A DNA stretch of 30,215 bases. It comes from JAFIHK01 sp041441455 (GTDB taxonomy: Bacteria > Bacteroidota > Bacteroidia > Bacteroidales > UBA932). Location: the NCBI GenBank assembly GCA_041441455.1, contig JASDTB010000014.1, positions 1-30,215 of the forward strand, in the 5' to 3' direction. Each line of letters opens with the position of its first letter. Within the stretch, counting starts at the first letter, position 1. Positions 15,444-23,596 of this stretch are shown here, in pieces. The position numbers were made by a program, and so were the translations under genes. The notes below the pieces were generated by a model that saw nothing but the letters and a program-made list of their open reading frames with translations, was not told the DNA's origin and searched no databases.

Positions 15444-16449
15444 TCATTATTTAATTTTCAGGTTTTCTGCCATAGGGGATGTTGCAATGACAGCTCCTAT
15501 AATCAAAGCGTACGCCCAAGAAAATAAAAGTTCGAGGTTTACAGTGGTTTCTCAGCCATTTCTTAAACCACTATTCGAAGGAGTCGATAATGTCGATTTC
15601 TTTGCTGCTGATATTAAAAAGGAGTACAAAGGTTTTACTGGACTATTTAAGTTGTTTTTAGATTTAAAAAAGATAAAACCTACTCACATATTAGACTTTC
15701 ATAAGGTTTTAAGATCAATTTTTCTAAGTTTATTATTTGCCATTTGTTTCAAACCAGTCATATTTATAAAGAAAGGTAAAAGAGACAAGTGGAAATTAGT
15801 GCGACGATTTAATAAAGAGCTTAAGCCAGTCGTCCCAATGATAAGACGCTATGAGTTAACAATATTAAAAGCAGGTTTCAAAGATCTAAAAATATATGAA
15901 TCAAAGCCAAAGAGGACTACGAATGAGAGCAGTGATGTAGTTTTAATTGGAGTTGCCCCATTTGCAAAACATAAAGGGAAGACATGGCCCATTGATAGCA
16001 TGGAACAAGTTATTGCCCAATTAAGTGATAATCCAAAATATAAAATTTACCTCTTTGGAGGAGGAAAGCACGAAGTTTCAGTTTTGTCTAATTGGGAACA
16101 AAAGTATTCAGGAGTGCATAGTGTCGCAGGTCAACTAAAATTAAAAGAAGAGCTTGAGCTAATATCTAGATTAAATTTAATGGTGACAATGGACTCTGCA
16201 AATATGCATTTTGCTTCAGGTGTGGGGACTCCAGTAATATCCATTTGGGGGGCGACTCATCATTATACAGGCTTTTACGGATGGGGTCAAGATGAAAAAA
16301 ACATTATTTCCGACGACATATCTTGCCGACCTTGCTCTGTATTTGGTAATAAAAAATGTTTTAGAGGAGACTATGCTTGTCTGAACAATATCCGACCATT
16401 TATGGTTGTTAATAGGATAGACAAATTCATCCAAGAAGAGGTTCAATAA
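15427..16449 (+). CDS. Glycosyltransferase family 9 (heptosyltransferase-like)
   Basis: This 340-residue protein matches the ADP-heptose:LPS heptosyltransferase family (GT9). The N-terminal domain opens with YLIFRFSAIGDVAMTAPII, the family's acceptor-side glycine-rich motif, and the C-terminal nucleotide-sugar domain has VAPFAKHKGKTWP, a GGGKHE loop and MVTMDSANMHFASGVGTPVISIWGAT-type donor-binding residues (MDSANMH). GT9 proteins add sugars to lipopolysaccharide core on the cytoplasmic face. Donor and acceptor are not known here. It overlaps DUF4254 by 17 bases and the U32 gene by one base (TAATG), so coupled translation is likely. Confidence 0.9.
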   Translation: MEQENNHYLIFRFSAIGDVAMTAPIIKAYAQENKSSRFTVVSQPFLKPLFEGVDNVDFFAADIKKEYKGFTGLFKLFLDLKKIKPTHILDFHKVLRSIFLSLLFAICFKPVIFIKKGKRDKWKLVRRFNKELKPVVPMIRRYELTILKAGFKDLKIYESKPKRTTNESSDVVLIGVAPFAKHKGKTWPIDSMEQVIAQLSDNPKYKIYLFGGGKHEVSVLSNWEQKYSGVHSVAGQLKLKEELELISRLNLMVTMDSANMHFASGVGTPVISIWGATHHYTGFYGWGQDEKNIISDDISCRPCSVFGNKKCFRGDYACLNNIRPFMVVNRIDKFIQEEVQ

Positions 16450-17699
16450 TGAAAAATAATATTGAGATCATGGCTCCTGCCGGGAATTTCGAAGCCCTAA
16501 TGGCTGCGATACAAGGAGGAGCAAATGCTGTCTACTTTGGGATAGGAGAGTTAAATATGAGATCACACTCAGCGAATAATTTCTCTCCAGATGATCTAAA
16601 AGAGATAGTTGCAATATGCAAAAAAAACAATGTTAAGTCATACCTGACTCTAAACATTGTACTATATGACGAAGACATTTTGCCAATGCAAAATGCTATA
16701 GATGCAGCAAAAGATGCTGGAGTTACTGCCGTAATTGCGTCCGACATGGCTGCAATTACTTATGCAAGAGAGAAGGGGGTTGAGGTACATATTTCAACTC
16801 AGTTAAATATTTCTAATAGAGAAAGCGTTAGGTATCATTCAAAATTTGCCGACGTTGTAGTTCTTTCAAGAGAACTAAGTCTAAAACAAGTAAAGCAGAT
16901 TAAAAAATTTATCGATACCGAAAACATCTGCGGACCTTCTGGGAAAAGGGTAGAGATAGAGATGTTCTGCCATGGTGCTCTATGTATGGCAGTATCAGGA
17001 AAATGCTATTTAAGTTTGCATGAATACAATGCATCTGCAAATAGAGGTTCATGCTATCAACTTTGCAGACGAGGTTATGAAGTTACTGATGTAGAAACAG
17101 GTATGTCTCTACACATAGACAATAAGTACATAATGTCTCCAAAAGATTTATGCACAATTGAATTCATAGACCTGATGATTGAAAGCGGTGTGACTGTCCT
17201 AAAAATTGAAGGTAGAGCAAGAGCTGCTGAATACGTAAAAACAGTAACTAGAGCTTATCGTGAAGCCGTAGATGCTTATTTTGAAGGAAGATACAATGAT
17301 GAGCTCAAACAAAAATTAATTTCAGACCTATCTCAAGTTTTCAATCGCGGTTTTTGGGATGGCTATTACCAAGGAGCAAAACTTGGACAGTGGAGCGAAG
17401 TCTATGGCAATAAATCAACCCGTAGAAAGATATATTGTGGGAAGGTGACAAATTTCTTTTCTAATATTTCAGTTGCTGAAGTTCTTATTGAGACAGGAAA
17501 TCTTGCAGTTGGAGACGATATATTAATAATTGGACCATCAACTGGTGTTATTGAAATGATTGTAGATGAGATTCGTGTAGATCTAGAGAGATGCGATACT
17601 GCTAATAAAGGAGAATATTGCTCATTACCAATACAAAAAGGGGTTAAACTTAGAAGGTCAGATAAGATATATATCTGGAAAAATGTCACAAACGAATAA
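16449..17699 (+). CDS. U32 peptidase-family protein, probable tRNA/RNA hydroxylation factor (TrhP-like)
   Basis: This 416-residue protein begins IEIMAPAGNFEALMAAIQGGANAVYFG, the hallmark of peptidase family U32. The signature FCHGALCMAVSGKC (C174, C179, C186) is followed by NRGSCYQLCRRGY (C202, C206), the usual set for an iron-sulfur cluster, and VLKIEGRAR is present. In E. coli, U32 members act in oxygen-independent hydroxylation (TrhP on tRNA U34, RlhA on 23S rRNA, UbiU/UbiV on ubiquinone), not as proven proteases. The long form with a C-terminal beta domain is closest to TrhP, so a tRNA wobble-uridine role is the best guess. It shares 17 bases with the downstream yhbP-like gene. Confidence 0.85.
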   Translation: MKNNIEIMAPAGNFEALMAAIQGGANAVYFGIGELNMRSHSANNFSPDDLKEIVAICKKNNVKSYLTLNIVLYDEDILPMQNAIDAAKDAGVTAVIASDMAAITYAREKGVEVHISTQLNISNRESVRYHSKFADVVVLSRELSLKQVKQIKKFIDTENICGPSGKRVEIEMFCHGALCMAVSGKCYLSLHEYNASANRGSCYQLCRRGYEVTDVETGMSLHIDNKYIMSPKDLCTIEFIDLMIESGVTVLKIEGRARAAEYVKTVTRAYREAVDAYFEGRYNDELKQKLISDLSQVFNRGFWDGYYQGAKLGQWSEVYGNKSTRRKIYCGKVTNFFSNISVAEVLIETGNLAVGDDILIIGPSTGVIEMIVDEIRVDLERCDTANKGEYCSLPIQKGVKLRRSDKIYIWKNVTNE

Positions 17700-18162
17700 A
17701 ATTCCCGAAAGAATCAAAGAGTTCATAGACGAACATCATGTGTTGACTATAGCCAGCAGTAATGGCGTCGATTTATGGTGTGCAAATGCTTTTTATGTCT
17801 TTGATGATGATAAAAATGAGTTAATAATTACATCAGATGAAGCTACAAGGCACATTAGATTAACAGGATATACTGATAAAGTCGACAATAGCCCGATAAT
17901 AGCAGGAGCAATAGTCCTAGAAACCGAAACAATAGGGAAAATACGAGGAGTACAATTTAGAGCTAAGTTGATTAAAGAAGACGATTTATTGTCAAAATCA
18001 AGAGTGCTTTATCTTAAGCGTTTCCCATATGCAGTACTCAAGGGCGGTGACCTTTGGAGGCTTAAACTGGTCGAGATAAAATTTACTGATAATAGATTGG
18101 GATTTGGGAAGAAAATCAATCTCGTGATAGATGATAACGGAAATTGGGCGATCCCTTTGTAA
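17683..18162 (+). CDS. yhbP: YhbP-like protein (UPF0306, flavin-binding split-barrel fold)
   Basis: This 159-residue protein strongly resembles E. coli YhbP: WCANAFYVFD near residue 29, TSDEATRHIRL, IRGVQFRAKL near 88, YLKRFPYA, and EIKFTDNRLGFGKK near the end. The family belongs to the PNPOx-like split-barrel fold that often binds FMN, but YhbP itself has no firmly known activity. It is the last gene of the operon and starts inside the U32 gene. In E. coli yhbP lies near yhbU and yhbV (ubiU/ubiV), which are also U32 proteins, so the association recurs across distant phyla. It converges on metK with 43 bases between stops and no clear terminator. Confidence 0.88.
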   Translation: MSQTNKIPERIKEFIDEHHVLTIASSNGVDLWCANAFYVFDDDKNELIITSDEATRHIRLTGYTDKVDNSPIIAGAIVLETETIGKIRGVQFRAKLIKEDDLLSKSRVLYLKRFPYAVLKGGDLWRLKLVEIKFTDNRLGFGKKINLVIDDNGNWAIPL

Positions 18163-18205
18163 ACTTAATGATTCACAAAGAGATCGTTCATTATTAGTCT
18201 AGCAA

Positions 18206-19474
18206 TTAAATCGAAAACTCCTTTTTAATCAGATCAACAGAATCTAGCTTTTCCCAAGCAAAAAACTGAACTTCCTTATTTGCCTTAACGCCATTTTCTA
18301 GGATCTCAACCTCCTTTACAAAAGGGTCTCTTCCCATGTGGCCGTAAGCAGCCGTTACTTCATAAATTGGAAGCTTTAAGCAAAACTTTTCGATTATTTT
18401 AGCGGGCCTTAAATCAAAAATATTTGAGATCTTTTCAGCAATCTCTCCATCTGCGAAAAGAGGTAGATCGTTTTGACCTTTCAAACATGTTCCATAAGTA
18501 TTTACAAAAATGCTTACTGGTTTTGCTACTCCAATAGCGTACGCTAATTGAACTAAAACCTCTTTAGCTAAACCTGCTGCCACAATATTTTTTGCAATAT
18601 ATCTTGCAGCATAAGCCGCAGAGCGGTCAACTTTACTTGGATCTTTACCCGAAAAAGCACCACCACCGTGAGCTCCCTTGCCTCCATAAGTGTCAACGAT
18701 TATTTTGCGACCAGTAAGTCCTGTATCTCCATGAGGCCCTCCTATTACAAACTTTCCAGTTGGGTTAACATGAAGAATATAGTCATCTTTAAATAGATTT
18801 CTAGTCTCGACAGGCAATCTATCTAAAATTCTGGGAATAAGAATGTTTTTAACATCACTTTTTATTCTAACTTGCATTGAATCATCACTGTCGAATTCAT
18901 CATGTTGTGTAGAAATAACAATAGTATGCACTCTTAGAGGAGTATTATTATCGTCATACTCAATAGTGAATTGCGATTTAGCATCTGGTCTTAAATAAGG
19001 CATCAATGATGTCTCTTTACGAATTTTAGCAAGTTCAATCAAAGCGATATGAGAAAGAGTTAGTGGAAGTGGCATGTACTCTTCGGTGTCAGTACAAGCA
19101 TATCCAAACATCATTCCTTGGTCACCCGCACCTTGTTCCTCTGGATTAGCAACATCAACACCTCTGTTAATATCTGGTGACTGCTCGTGAATAGCAGAGA
19201 GAATACCGCACGAATTCCCGTCGAACATATATTCTGCTTTTGTATAACCAATTCTGTTAATAACCCTTCTGGCAACGTTTTGAATGTCAACGTAAGCCTC
19301 TGACCTGACCTCGCCTCCAATAACAACTAAACCAGTGCTTACAAAAGTTTCGCAAGCTACTTTTGAGTTTTGATCTTGTCTAAGAAACTCGTCTAAAACT
19401 GCGTCTGAAATTTGATCTGCAACCTTATCCGGATGTCCTTCGGATACAGATTCTGAAGTAAATAGATATGACAT
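18206..19474 (-). CDS. metK: S-adenosylmethionine synthetase
   Basis: This 422-residue enzyme makes SAM from methionine and ATP. It shows SVSEGHPDKVADQISDAVLD near the start (ATP-binding His), GAGDQGMMFGYA (about 115-126) and the Gly-rich P-loop-like GGGAFSGKDPSKVDRSAAY. It is longer than the 384-residue E. coli enzyme, mostly through a longer middle region and a C-terminal tail, as is usual in Bacteroidota. The gene stands alone, with its own promoter and a leader of about 155 bases containing a SAM-II riboswitch-like aptamer, so feedback control by its own product is likely. Confidence 0.97.
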   Translation of the reverse strand: MSYLFTSESVSEGHPDKVADQISDAVLDEFLRQDQNSKVACETFVSTGLVVIGGEVRSEAYVDIQNVARRVINRIGYTKAEYMFDGNSCGILSAIHEQSPDINRGVDVANPEEQGAGDQGMMFGYACTDTEEYMPLPLTLSHIALIELAKIRKETSLMPYLRPDAKSQFTIEYDDNNTPLRVHTIVISTQHDEFDSDDSMQVRIKSDVKNILIPRILDRLPVETRNLFKDDYILHVNPTGKFVIGGPHGDTGLTGRKIIVDTYGGKGAHGGGAFSGKDPSKVDRSAAYAARYIAKNIVAAGLAKEVLVQLAYAIGVAKPVSIFVNTYGTCLKGQNDLPLFADGEIAEKISNIFDLRPAKIIEKFCLKLPIYEVTAAYGHMGRDPFVKEVEILENGVKANKEVQFFAWEKLDSVDLIKKEFSI

Positions 19475-19505
19475 AACCTAAAAATTAAAATTTACACCTC
19501 TTTTG

Positions 19506-19627
19506 ATTGTGGAGAGATGATGCTGCAGAAAAACAAAAAAACGACGTGATAGTTTATTCAAAAAATGAACAGATATCCGTTTTAGCATTTTTTTATGTGG
19601 TTGCAAGCAGTCAAATTTCTCCACAAT
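19506..19627 (-). repeat. Long-range 10-bp complement spanning the metK leader
   Basis: ATTGTGGAGA on the minus strand at the 5' end of the leader (plus 19618-19627) is perfectly complementary to TCTCCACAAT close to the gene (plus 19506-19515), with 102 bases between. The 5' copy contains the P1 5' strand of the SAM-II aptamer, so the long helix and P1 cannot form together. The 3' copy ends about 31 bases upstream of the metK start codon. It is a candidate expression-platform element. Confidence 0.6.
19577..19627 (-). promoter_or_regulatory. SAM-II riboswitch aptamer in the metK leader
   Basis: Read on the minus strand, the leader begins near the predicted transcription start with TTGTGG, then AGAAATTTGACTGCTTGCAA, CCACA, an A-rich linker and ATGCTAAAACGG. 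This is the SAM-II order: P1 hairpin TGTGG/CCACA (plus 19621-19625 and 19596-19600), a loop holding TTTGA and CTGCTTGCA, and a downstream TGCTAAA that folds back. The loop segment CTGCTTGCA (plus 19602-19610) can pair with TGCTAAAACGG (plus 19577-19587) as GCA/TGC, TT/AA and CTG/CGG, giving the H-type pseudoknot. SAM-II usually represses by masking the start region; here it lies about 100 bases before the ATG, so the switching mechanism must use the intervening sequence. Confidence 0.85.
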
Positions 19628-19634
19628 TCGGGCG

Positions 19635-19664
19635 CAAAAGTAATATTATTTAGAAAAAAACCAA
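19635..19664 (-). promoter_or_regulatory. metK promoter
   Basis: On the minus strand TTG (plus 19662-19664) is followed by TACTTTTG (plus 19635-19642), with the -33 TTG placed as in a 19-base spacer. The start site would be near 19628, so the mRNA would begin within a base or two of the riboswitch aptamer. Confidence 0.7.
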
Positions 19665-19728
19665 TATATTTTTTTTAAGATAATGTTAAATCAATTCAAA
19701 AAATATCTAACTTGTGGTTTGAAATTCG

Positions 19729-19736
19729 TATTTTTG
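19729..19736 (+). promoter_or_regulatory. -7 element of the TonB-dependent receptor gene
   Basis: TATTTTTG (19729-19736) matches TAnnTTTG and is followed by C, as is common in Bacteroidota. The start site would be near 19743, giving a leader of about 26 bases. No TTTG or TTG lies at the standard distance; the nearest TTG (19712-19714) is 14 bases upstream. Confidence 0.55.
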
Positions 19737-19769
19737 CGACAGAAAACCAAATATTATATTTAAATAACT

Positions 19770-22700
19770 ATGAAACAAACAATTAAGCAATTCGCCCTAA
19801 CGGCAATGAGTTTGATGATTGCATTTGCAGCTTTGGCGCAAGTTACAACATCCTCAATGAGCGGACGAGTTACTGAGGCAAACGGAGCACCTGTTGCAGG
19901 AGCTGCGGTTGTTGCGGTTCACACTCCTTCCGGATCTCAGTATTATTCGATTACTGATAACGCAGGTAATTATCGTATTCAAAACATGCGTGTCGGCGGT
20001 CCATATGCTGTAGAAGTTTCTCTACTTGGTTTCGGTAATATGAAAACAGGTAATATTGTTTTAAAACTAGGTGAAAACTATGTTTTAGATGTAAAGCTTT
20101 CAGAGCAGGCAATTGCTCTTAATGAAGTTGTAGTTTCTGCAGGAATTTCTAATCCTATATTGAATAGTGATAGAACTGGAGCATCAATGAACATTGGTTC
20201 TAAACAGTTGCAAACATTGCCATCAATCAGCAGAAGTATTACTGACTTTACAAGAATGACACCTCAGGCAAATGGCACTTCATTTGGTGGTCGTGATGGT
20301 CGTTTCAATACAATCACAATAGACGGTGCTGCTTTCAATAACAACTTTGGTTTAAGTTCCAACGCAATGCCAGGTGGTAATGCGCAGCCGATTTCATTAG
20401 ATGCAATTGAAGAAGTTTCAGTTAACTTAGCTCCATATGATGTAAGACTTTCGCAGTTTACTGGTGCAAGTATCAATGCTGTAACTAAAAGTGGTGACAA
20501 CAGATATAAAGCAACTCTTTATACTTATCAAAGACCTAAATCATTTACTGGAAATAAAGTAGGCGACCTTGAAGTACCGGGAGCAAATGATAAATCTGCA
20601 GCAACCTATGGTTTAACTGTAGGAGGCCCAATTATCAAAAATAAATTATTCTTCTTCTTAAGTGGTGAAATTGAAAAAGAGACTACACCTAGCAACTCTT
20701 GGGAACCTAGTGTTGATGGTGTATCTAATAGTGCAGCTAAAATCTCTAGAACCAAAATTTCTGATCTTCAAAAAGTGTCTGATTATGTAAAGAGCACATT
20801 TGGTTATGATGCAGGTAAATTCCAAAATTTTGACAATTTCGAGTCTGAAAACTATAAGATTATGGCAAGACTTGACTGGAATATCAATAAAAACCACAAA
20901 CTTACATTTAGATATAATGATGTAAAAAGTACTAATGATGTTCTTACAAATGGTTCATCAGGACCTAGCCAAGGATCAAATCTTTCAGGACGTATTTCTG
21001 CTCAATCAATCTCTTTCCAAAACTCTTTCTATGGTTTTGAAAATACTGTAAGATCTTTTACTGGTGAATTAAATAGTGTGTTTGGTAATAATATTTCCAA
21101 TAAGTTATTAGTTTCGTATACTAAGGTAAGAGACAAAAGAACTTCTCCTAGTTCAATTTTCCCATTCATAGATATTTATGAAGGAAATGATAGATATATG
21201 TCTCTTGGATATGAATTGTTCTCTTTCAATAATGATGTTAAAAACAATACATTATCAATTACAAACAATACAACTATCAACTTAGGCTCGCACACACTTA
21301 CAGCTGGTCTTTCATATGATAACCTATTCTTCTTCAACTCTTATATAAGAGAGGGAACAAGTTTTTATAAATATAACTCAGTTCAAGATTTTCTAGATAA
21401 TAAAGTACCAAGTATTTTTGCTGTAACTTATGGTTATAATGGAAATGATGCACCAGGTGCTGAACTTACATTTGGAATGGCTTCTGCATATGTTCAAGAT
21501 GAATGGCAGATTAGCAAAAAGTTCAAACTTACTTATGGTTTAAGAGCTGAAATGCCTTTATATCATAATAAACTTGAAAACAACCCAGCAATTTCTGCTC
21601 TTACTTTTGGTGATGGTTGGACAACTATTGATGGTAACCTTACTCCTTCATGGGCTTATAAAATGGATGTAGGTTCTTGGCCAAAATCTAAAATTCAAAT
21701 TTCTCCAAGAGTTGGGTTTAACTGGGATGTTAAAGGTGATAGAAGTTTACAACTTCGCGGAGGTACTGGTATCTTTACAGGTATGTTACCTTTCGTGTGG
21801 TTTACAAACCAACCTACAAACTCTGGTATGATTCAATCTGTTGAAACTATTATTACAAATTCAACAACATTGGCAAGCATTAACTTCAATAATGGTGCTT
21901 TGAAGTTCAATCCTAATTTCAGACAAGTTGTAGATAATAACCCTACTATTTTCAACCAAAACAAAGGAGCTCTTCCAAGTTCAGGTGCTTCATTAGCAGA
22001 AGTTTCTAAAGATTTCAAAATGCCTCAAGTTTGGAGAACTAATATTGCAATGGACTTAGAATTACCTTCTAACATGATTTTAACGTTAGAAGCAATCTAT
22101 TCTAAGGATATAAATGCAATTACTCAAAAGAACGTAAACCTTTCTTATCCACAAGGTAATTATGCAGGTGCAGATACAAGACCTTTCTGGAATACTAATA
22201 AGATAAACACTAACATTGGTAATGCAATGGTGTTGTCAAATACCAACAAAGGGTACCAAGCTTCTTTTACAGCTCAACTTTCGAAGAATTTCTCAAATGG
22301 TCTTTATGGTATGATTGCATATACATACAATATTGCAAAAGACGTAACTGCTAATCCTGGTTCTGCTGCGTATTCAGCATGGAGAGCAAATACAACTACC
22401 AAATTCTTGAATGACCCAGAACTTAGCTACTCTAACTTCTCAACTCCTCATAGAATTGTGGGTAATATTTCTTACAAAATTGAATATGCAAAACACTTTG
22501 CTACAACAATTTCATTATATTATTCAGGATCAAATCAAGGTAGATCTTCATATACATATTCAAATGATATGAACAAAGATGGAGAAACTGCAGATTTGAT
22601 TTATATTCCTAAAGATGCAAGCGAGATAGTTTTTGCTGATTTTAAAAATAAAAATGGTGTTGTAGTTTTAACTGCTCAAGAACAGTCGGATAGATTCATG

Positions 22701-23129
22701 CAGTATATCGAAGAGACTCCTTATTTGAGAAACAATAAAGGTAAGTATGCTGAAAGATATGGTGATGTTCAACCTTGGTACAATAGGTTTGATATGAAAA
22801 TTCTTCAAGATTTATTTACAAATTTTGGTTCTGAAAGAAAATACACTCTTCAACTAAGTCTTGATATTCTAAATGTTGGTAATTTGTTGAACTCTAATTG
22901 GGGTGTTTACCAAACACATGGTTTAGGATCATATGAAAATATTAGACCTCTTACATTTGTTACAAAAGGAGCAGATAATAAACCACAATACAACTTGTTT
23001 ATGACTCCTACCACAGAGACAAATAAAGATGTATATATGAATGACTTTAATAAGAAGGCTAAGTGGAATAATAATTTATCAACTGGTAGCACATGGGGAA
23101 TGCAACTAGGTGTTAGATTTATTTTCTAA
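19770..23129 (+). CDS. TonB-dependent outer-membrane receptor with carboxypeptidase-regulatory domain (Oar-like)
   Basis: This 1119-residue protein has a signal peptide (1-23, ...AALAQ) and a CarboxypepD_reg/DUF4480-type beta domain (about 27-112, GRVTEANGAPVAGAAV and NYRIQNMRVGGPY). A plug domain follows (about 115-240, with TITIDGAAFNN and LDAIEEVSVNLAPYDVR), then a large beta-barrel rich in aromatic strands, ending GMQLGVRFIF with the terminal Phe typical of barrel proteins. It resembles Oar-like receptors more than SusC. No SusD-like gene follows, so a polysaccharide-import role is not supported; peptide or other nutrient uptake is possible. It is a single-gene unit closed by a strong terminator at 23151-23183. 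Confidence 0.93.
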   Translation: MKQTIKQFALTAMSLMIAFAALAQVTTSSMSGRVTEANGAPVAGAAVVAVHTPSGSQYYSITDNAGNYRIQNMRVGGPYAVEVSLLGFGNMKTGNIVLKLGENYVLDVKLSEQAIALNEVVVSAGISNPILNSDRTGASMNIGSKQLQTLPSISRSITDFTRMTPQANGTSFGGRDGRFNTITIDGAAFNNNFGLSSNAMPGGNAQPISLDAIEEVSVNLAPYDVRLSQFTGASINAVTKSGDNRYKATLYTYQRPKSFTGNKVGDLEVPGANDKSAATYGLTVGGPIIKNKLFFFLSGEIEKETTPSNSWEPSVDGVSNSAAKISRTKISDLQKVSDYVKSTFGYDAGKFQNFDNFESENYKIMARLDWNINKNHKLTFRYNDVKSTNDVLTNGSSGPSQGSNLSGRISAQSISFQNSFYGFENTVRSFTGELNSVFGNNISNKLLVSYTKVRDKRTSPSSIFPFIDIYEGNDRYMSLGYELFSFNNDVKNNTLSITNNTTINLGSHTLTAGLSYDNLFFFNSYIREGTSFYKYNSVQDFLDNKVPSIFAVTYGYNGNDAPGAELTFGMASAYVQDEWQISKKFKLTYGLRAEMPLYHNKLENNPAISALTFGDGWTTIDGNLTPSWAYKMDVGSWPKSKIQISPRVGFNWDVKGDRSLQLRGGTGIFTGMLPFVWFTNQPTNSGMIQSVETIITNSTTLASINFNNGALKFNPNFRQVVDNNPTIFNQNKGALPSSGASLAEVSKDFKMPQVWRTNIAMDLELPSNMILTLEAIYSKDINAITQKNVNLSYPQGNYAGADTRPFWNTNKINTNIGNAMVLSNTNKGYQASFTAQLSKNFSNGLYGMIAYTYNIAKDVTANPGSAAYSAWRANTTTKFLNDPELSYSNFSTPHRIVGNISYKIEYAKHFATTISLYYSGSNQGRSSYTYSNDMNKDGETADLIYIPKDASEIVFADFKNKNGVVVLTAQEQSDRFMQYIEETPYLRNNKGKYAERYGDVQPWYNRFDMKILQDLFTNFGSERKYTLQLSLDILNVGNLLNSNWGVYQTHGLGSYENIRPLTFVTKGADNKPQYNLFMTPTTETNKDVYMNDFNKKAKWNNNLSTGSTWGMQLGVRFIF

Positions 23130-23150
23130 CATGTTTATATAAAATAAAAT

Positions 23151-23183
23151 GAGGTCGGGGGTTTTGCTCCGACCTCTTTTTTT
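23151..23183 (+). terminator. Intrinsic terminator after the TonB-dependent receptor gene
   Basis: GAGGTCGG (23151-23158) and CCGACCTC (23169-23176) form a perfect 8-bp GC-rich stem with a 10-base loop, followed at once by seven Ts. It lies 21 bases after the receptor stop. It is the clearest intrinsic terminator in the window. The -33 box of the next promoter falls in its loop. Confidence 0.92.
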
Positions 23184-23194
23184 ATATATATTTG
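23163..23194 (+). promoter_or_regulatory. Promoter of the yraN-manC-arcA-protease operon
   Basis: TTTG (23163-23166), 20 bases, then TATATTTG (23187-23194), close to the Bacteroidota consensus. The start site would be near 23201, with a leader of about 17 bases. The -33 box lies in the loop of the upstream terminator and the spacer includes its 3' arm and T-tract. Confidence 0.6.
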
Positions 23195-23217
23195 TACAAA
23201 TAGAAGAGGTGTGAGAA

Positions 23218-23577
23218 ATGGAGAGGATTGAGAAGGGAAGAAATGCCGAAGAACTGGCCAGAGAATTTCTCGAAAGTAGAGGGTTGTCCCTTAGAGATAA
23301 AAACTGGAGATGCGGACATAGAGAAATTGACCTCATTCTTGAGGGCAGAGATAGAATACATATTGTCGAAGTAAGGTCACTTACGTTACCTTCATTGCAA
23401 GAGCCTGAAGAGACAATAACGCACAAGAAGATTCGGAATATTATATCTGCAACATCGGCTTATATTGCTAGATATAAAATCGTTAAAGAAGTACAGTTCG
23501 ATATTGTAGCCGTAAAATTCGGAGGTAAAGCCGTGGATATTGAGTATTATCCAAATGCTTTTTCTCCAACTTGGTAA
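23218..23577 (+). CDS. yraN: YraN family protein (UPF0102, endonuclease-like fold)
   Basis: This 119-residue protein has the YraN pattern: GRNAEELAREFLESRGLSL at residues 7-25, NWRCGHREIDLIL (29-41) and HIVEVRSL around 48-55. The E, D and ExR/K positions recall the PD-(D/E)xK nuclease fold (E..D..EVR), but no cellular function is firmly established for the family. In many members the second motif reads GEIDLI; here it is HREIDLI. It begins the operon 20 bases ahead of manC. The start at 23218 follows a purine-rich GAGGTGTGAGAA stretch. Confidence 0.88.
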   Translation: MERIEKGRNAEELAREFLESRGLSLRDKNWRCGHREIDLILEGRDRIHIVEVRSLTLPSLQEPEETITHKKIRNIISATSAYIARYKIVKEVQFDIVAVKFGGKAVDIEYYPNAFSPTW

Positions 23578-23596
23578 GATTATAAAAAGTTAAAAT

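Noticed and set aside
18163..18205. Possible bidirectional terminator between yhbP and metK
   Set aside because: AATGA/TCATT can pair across a 16-base loop, but the stem is only five AT-rich pairs and there is no T-tract.
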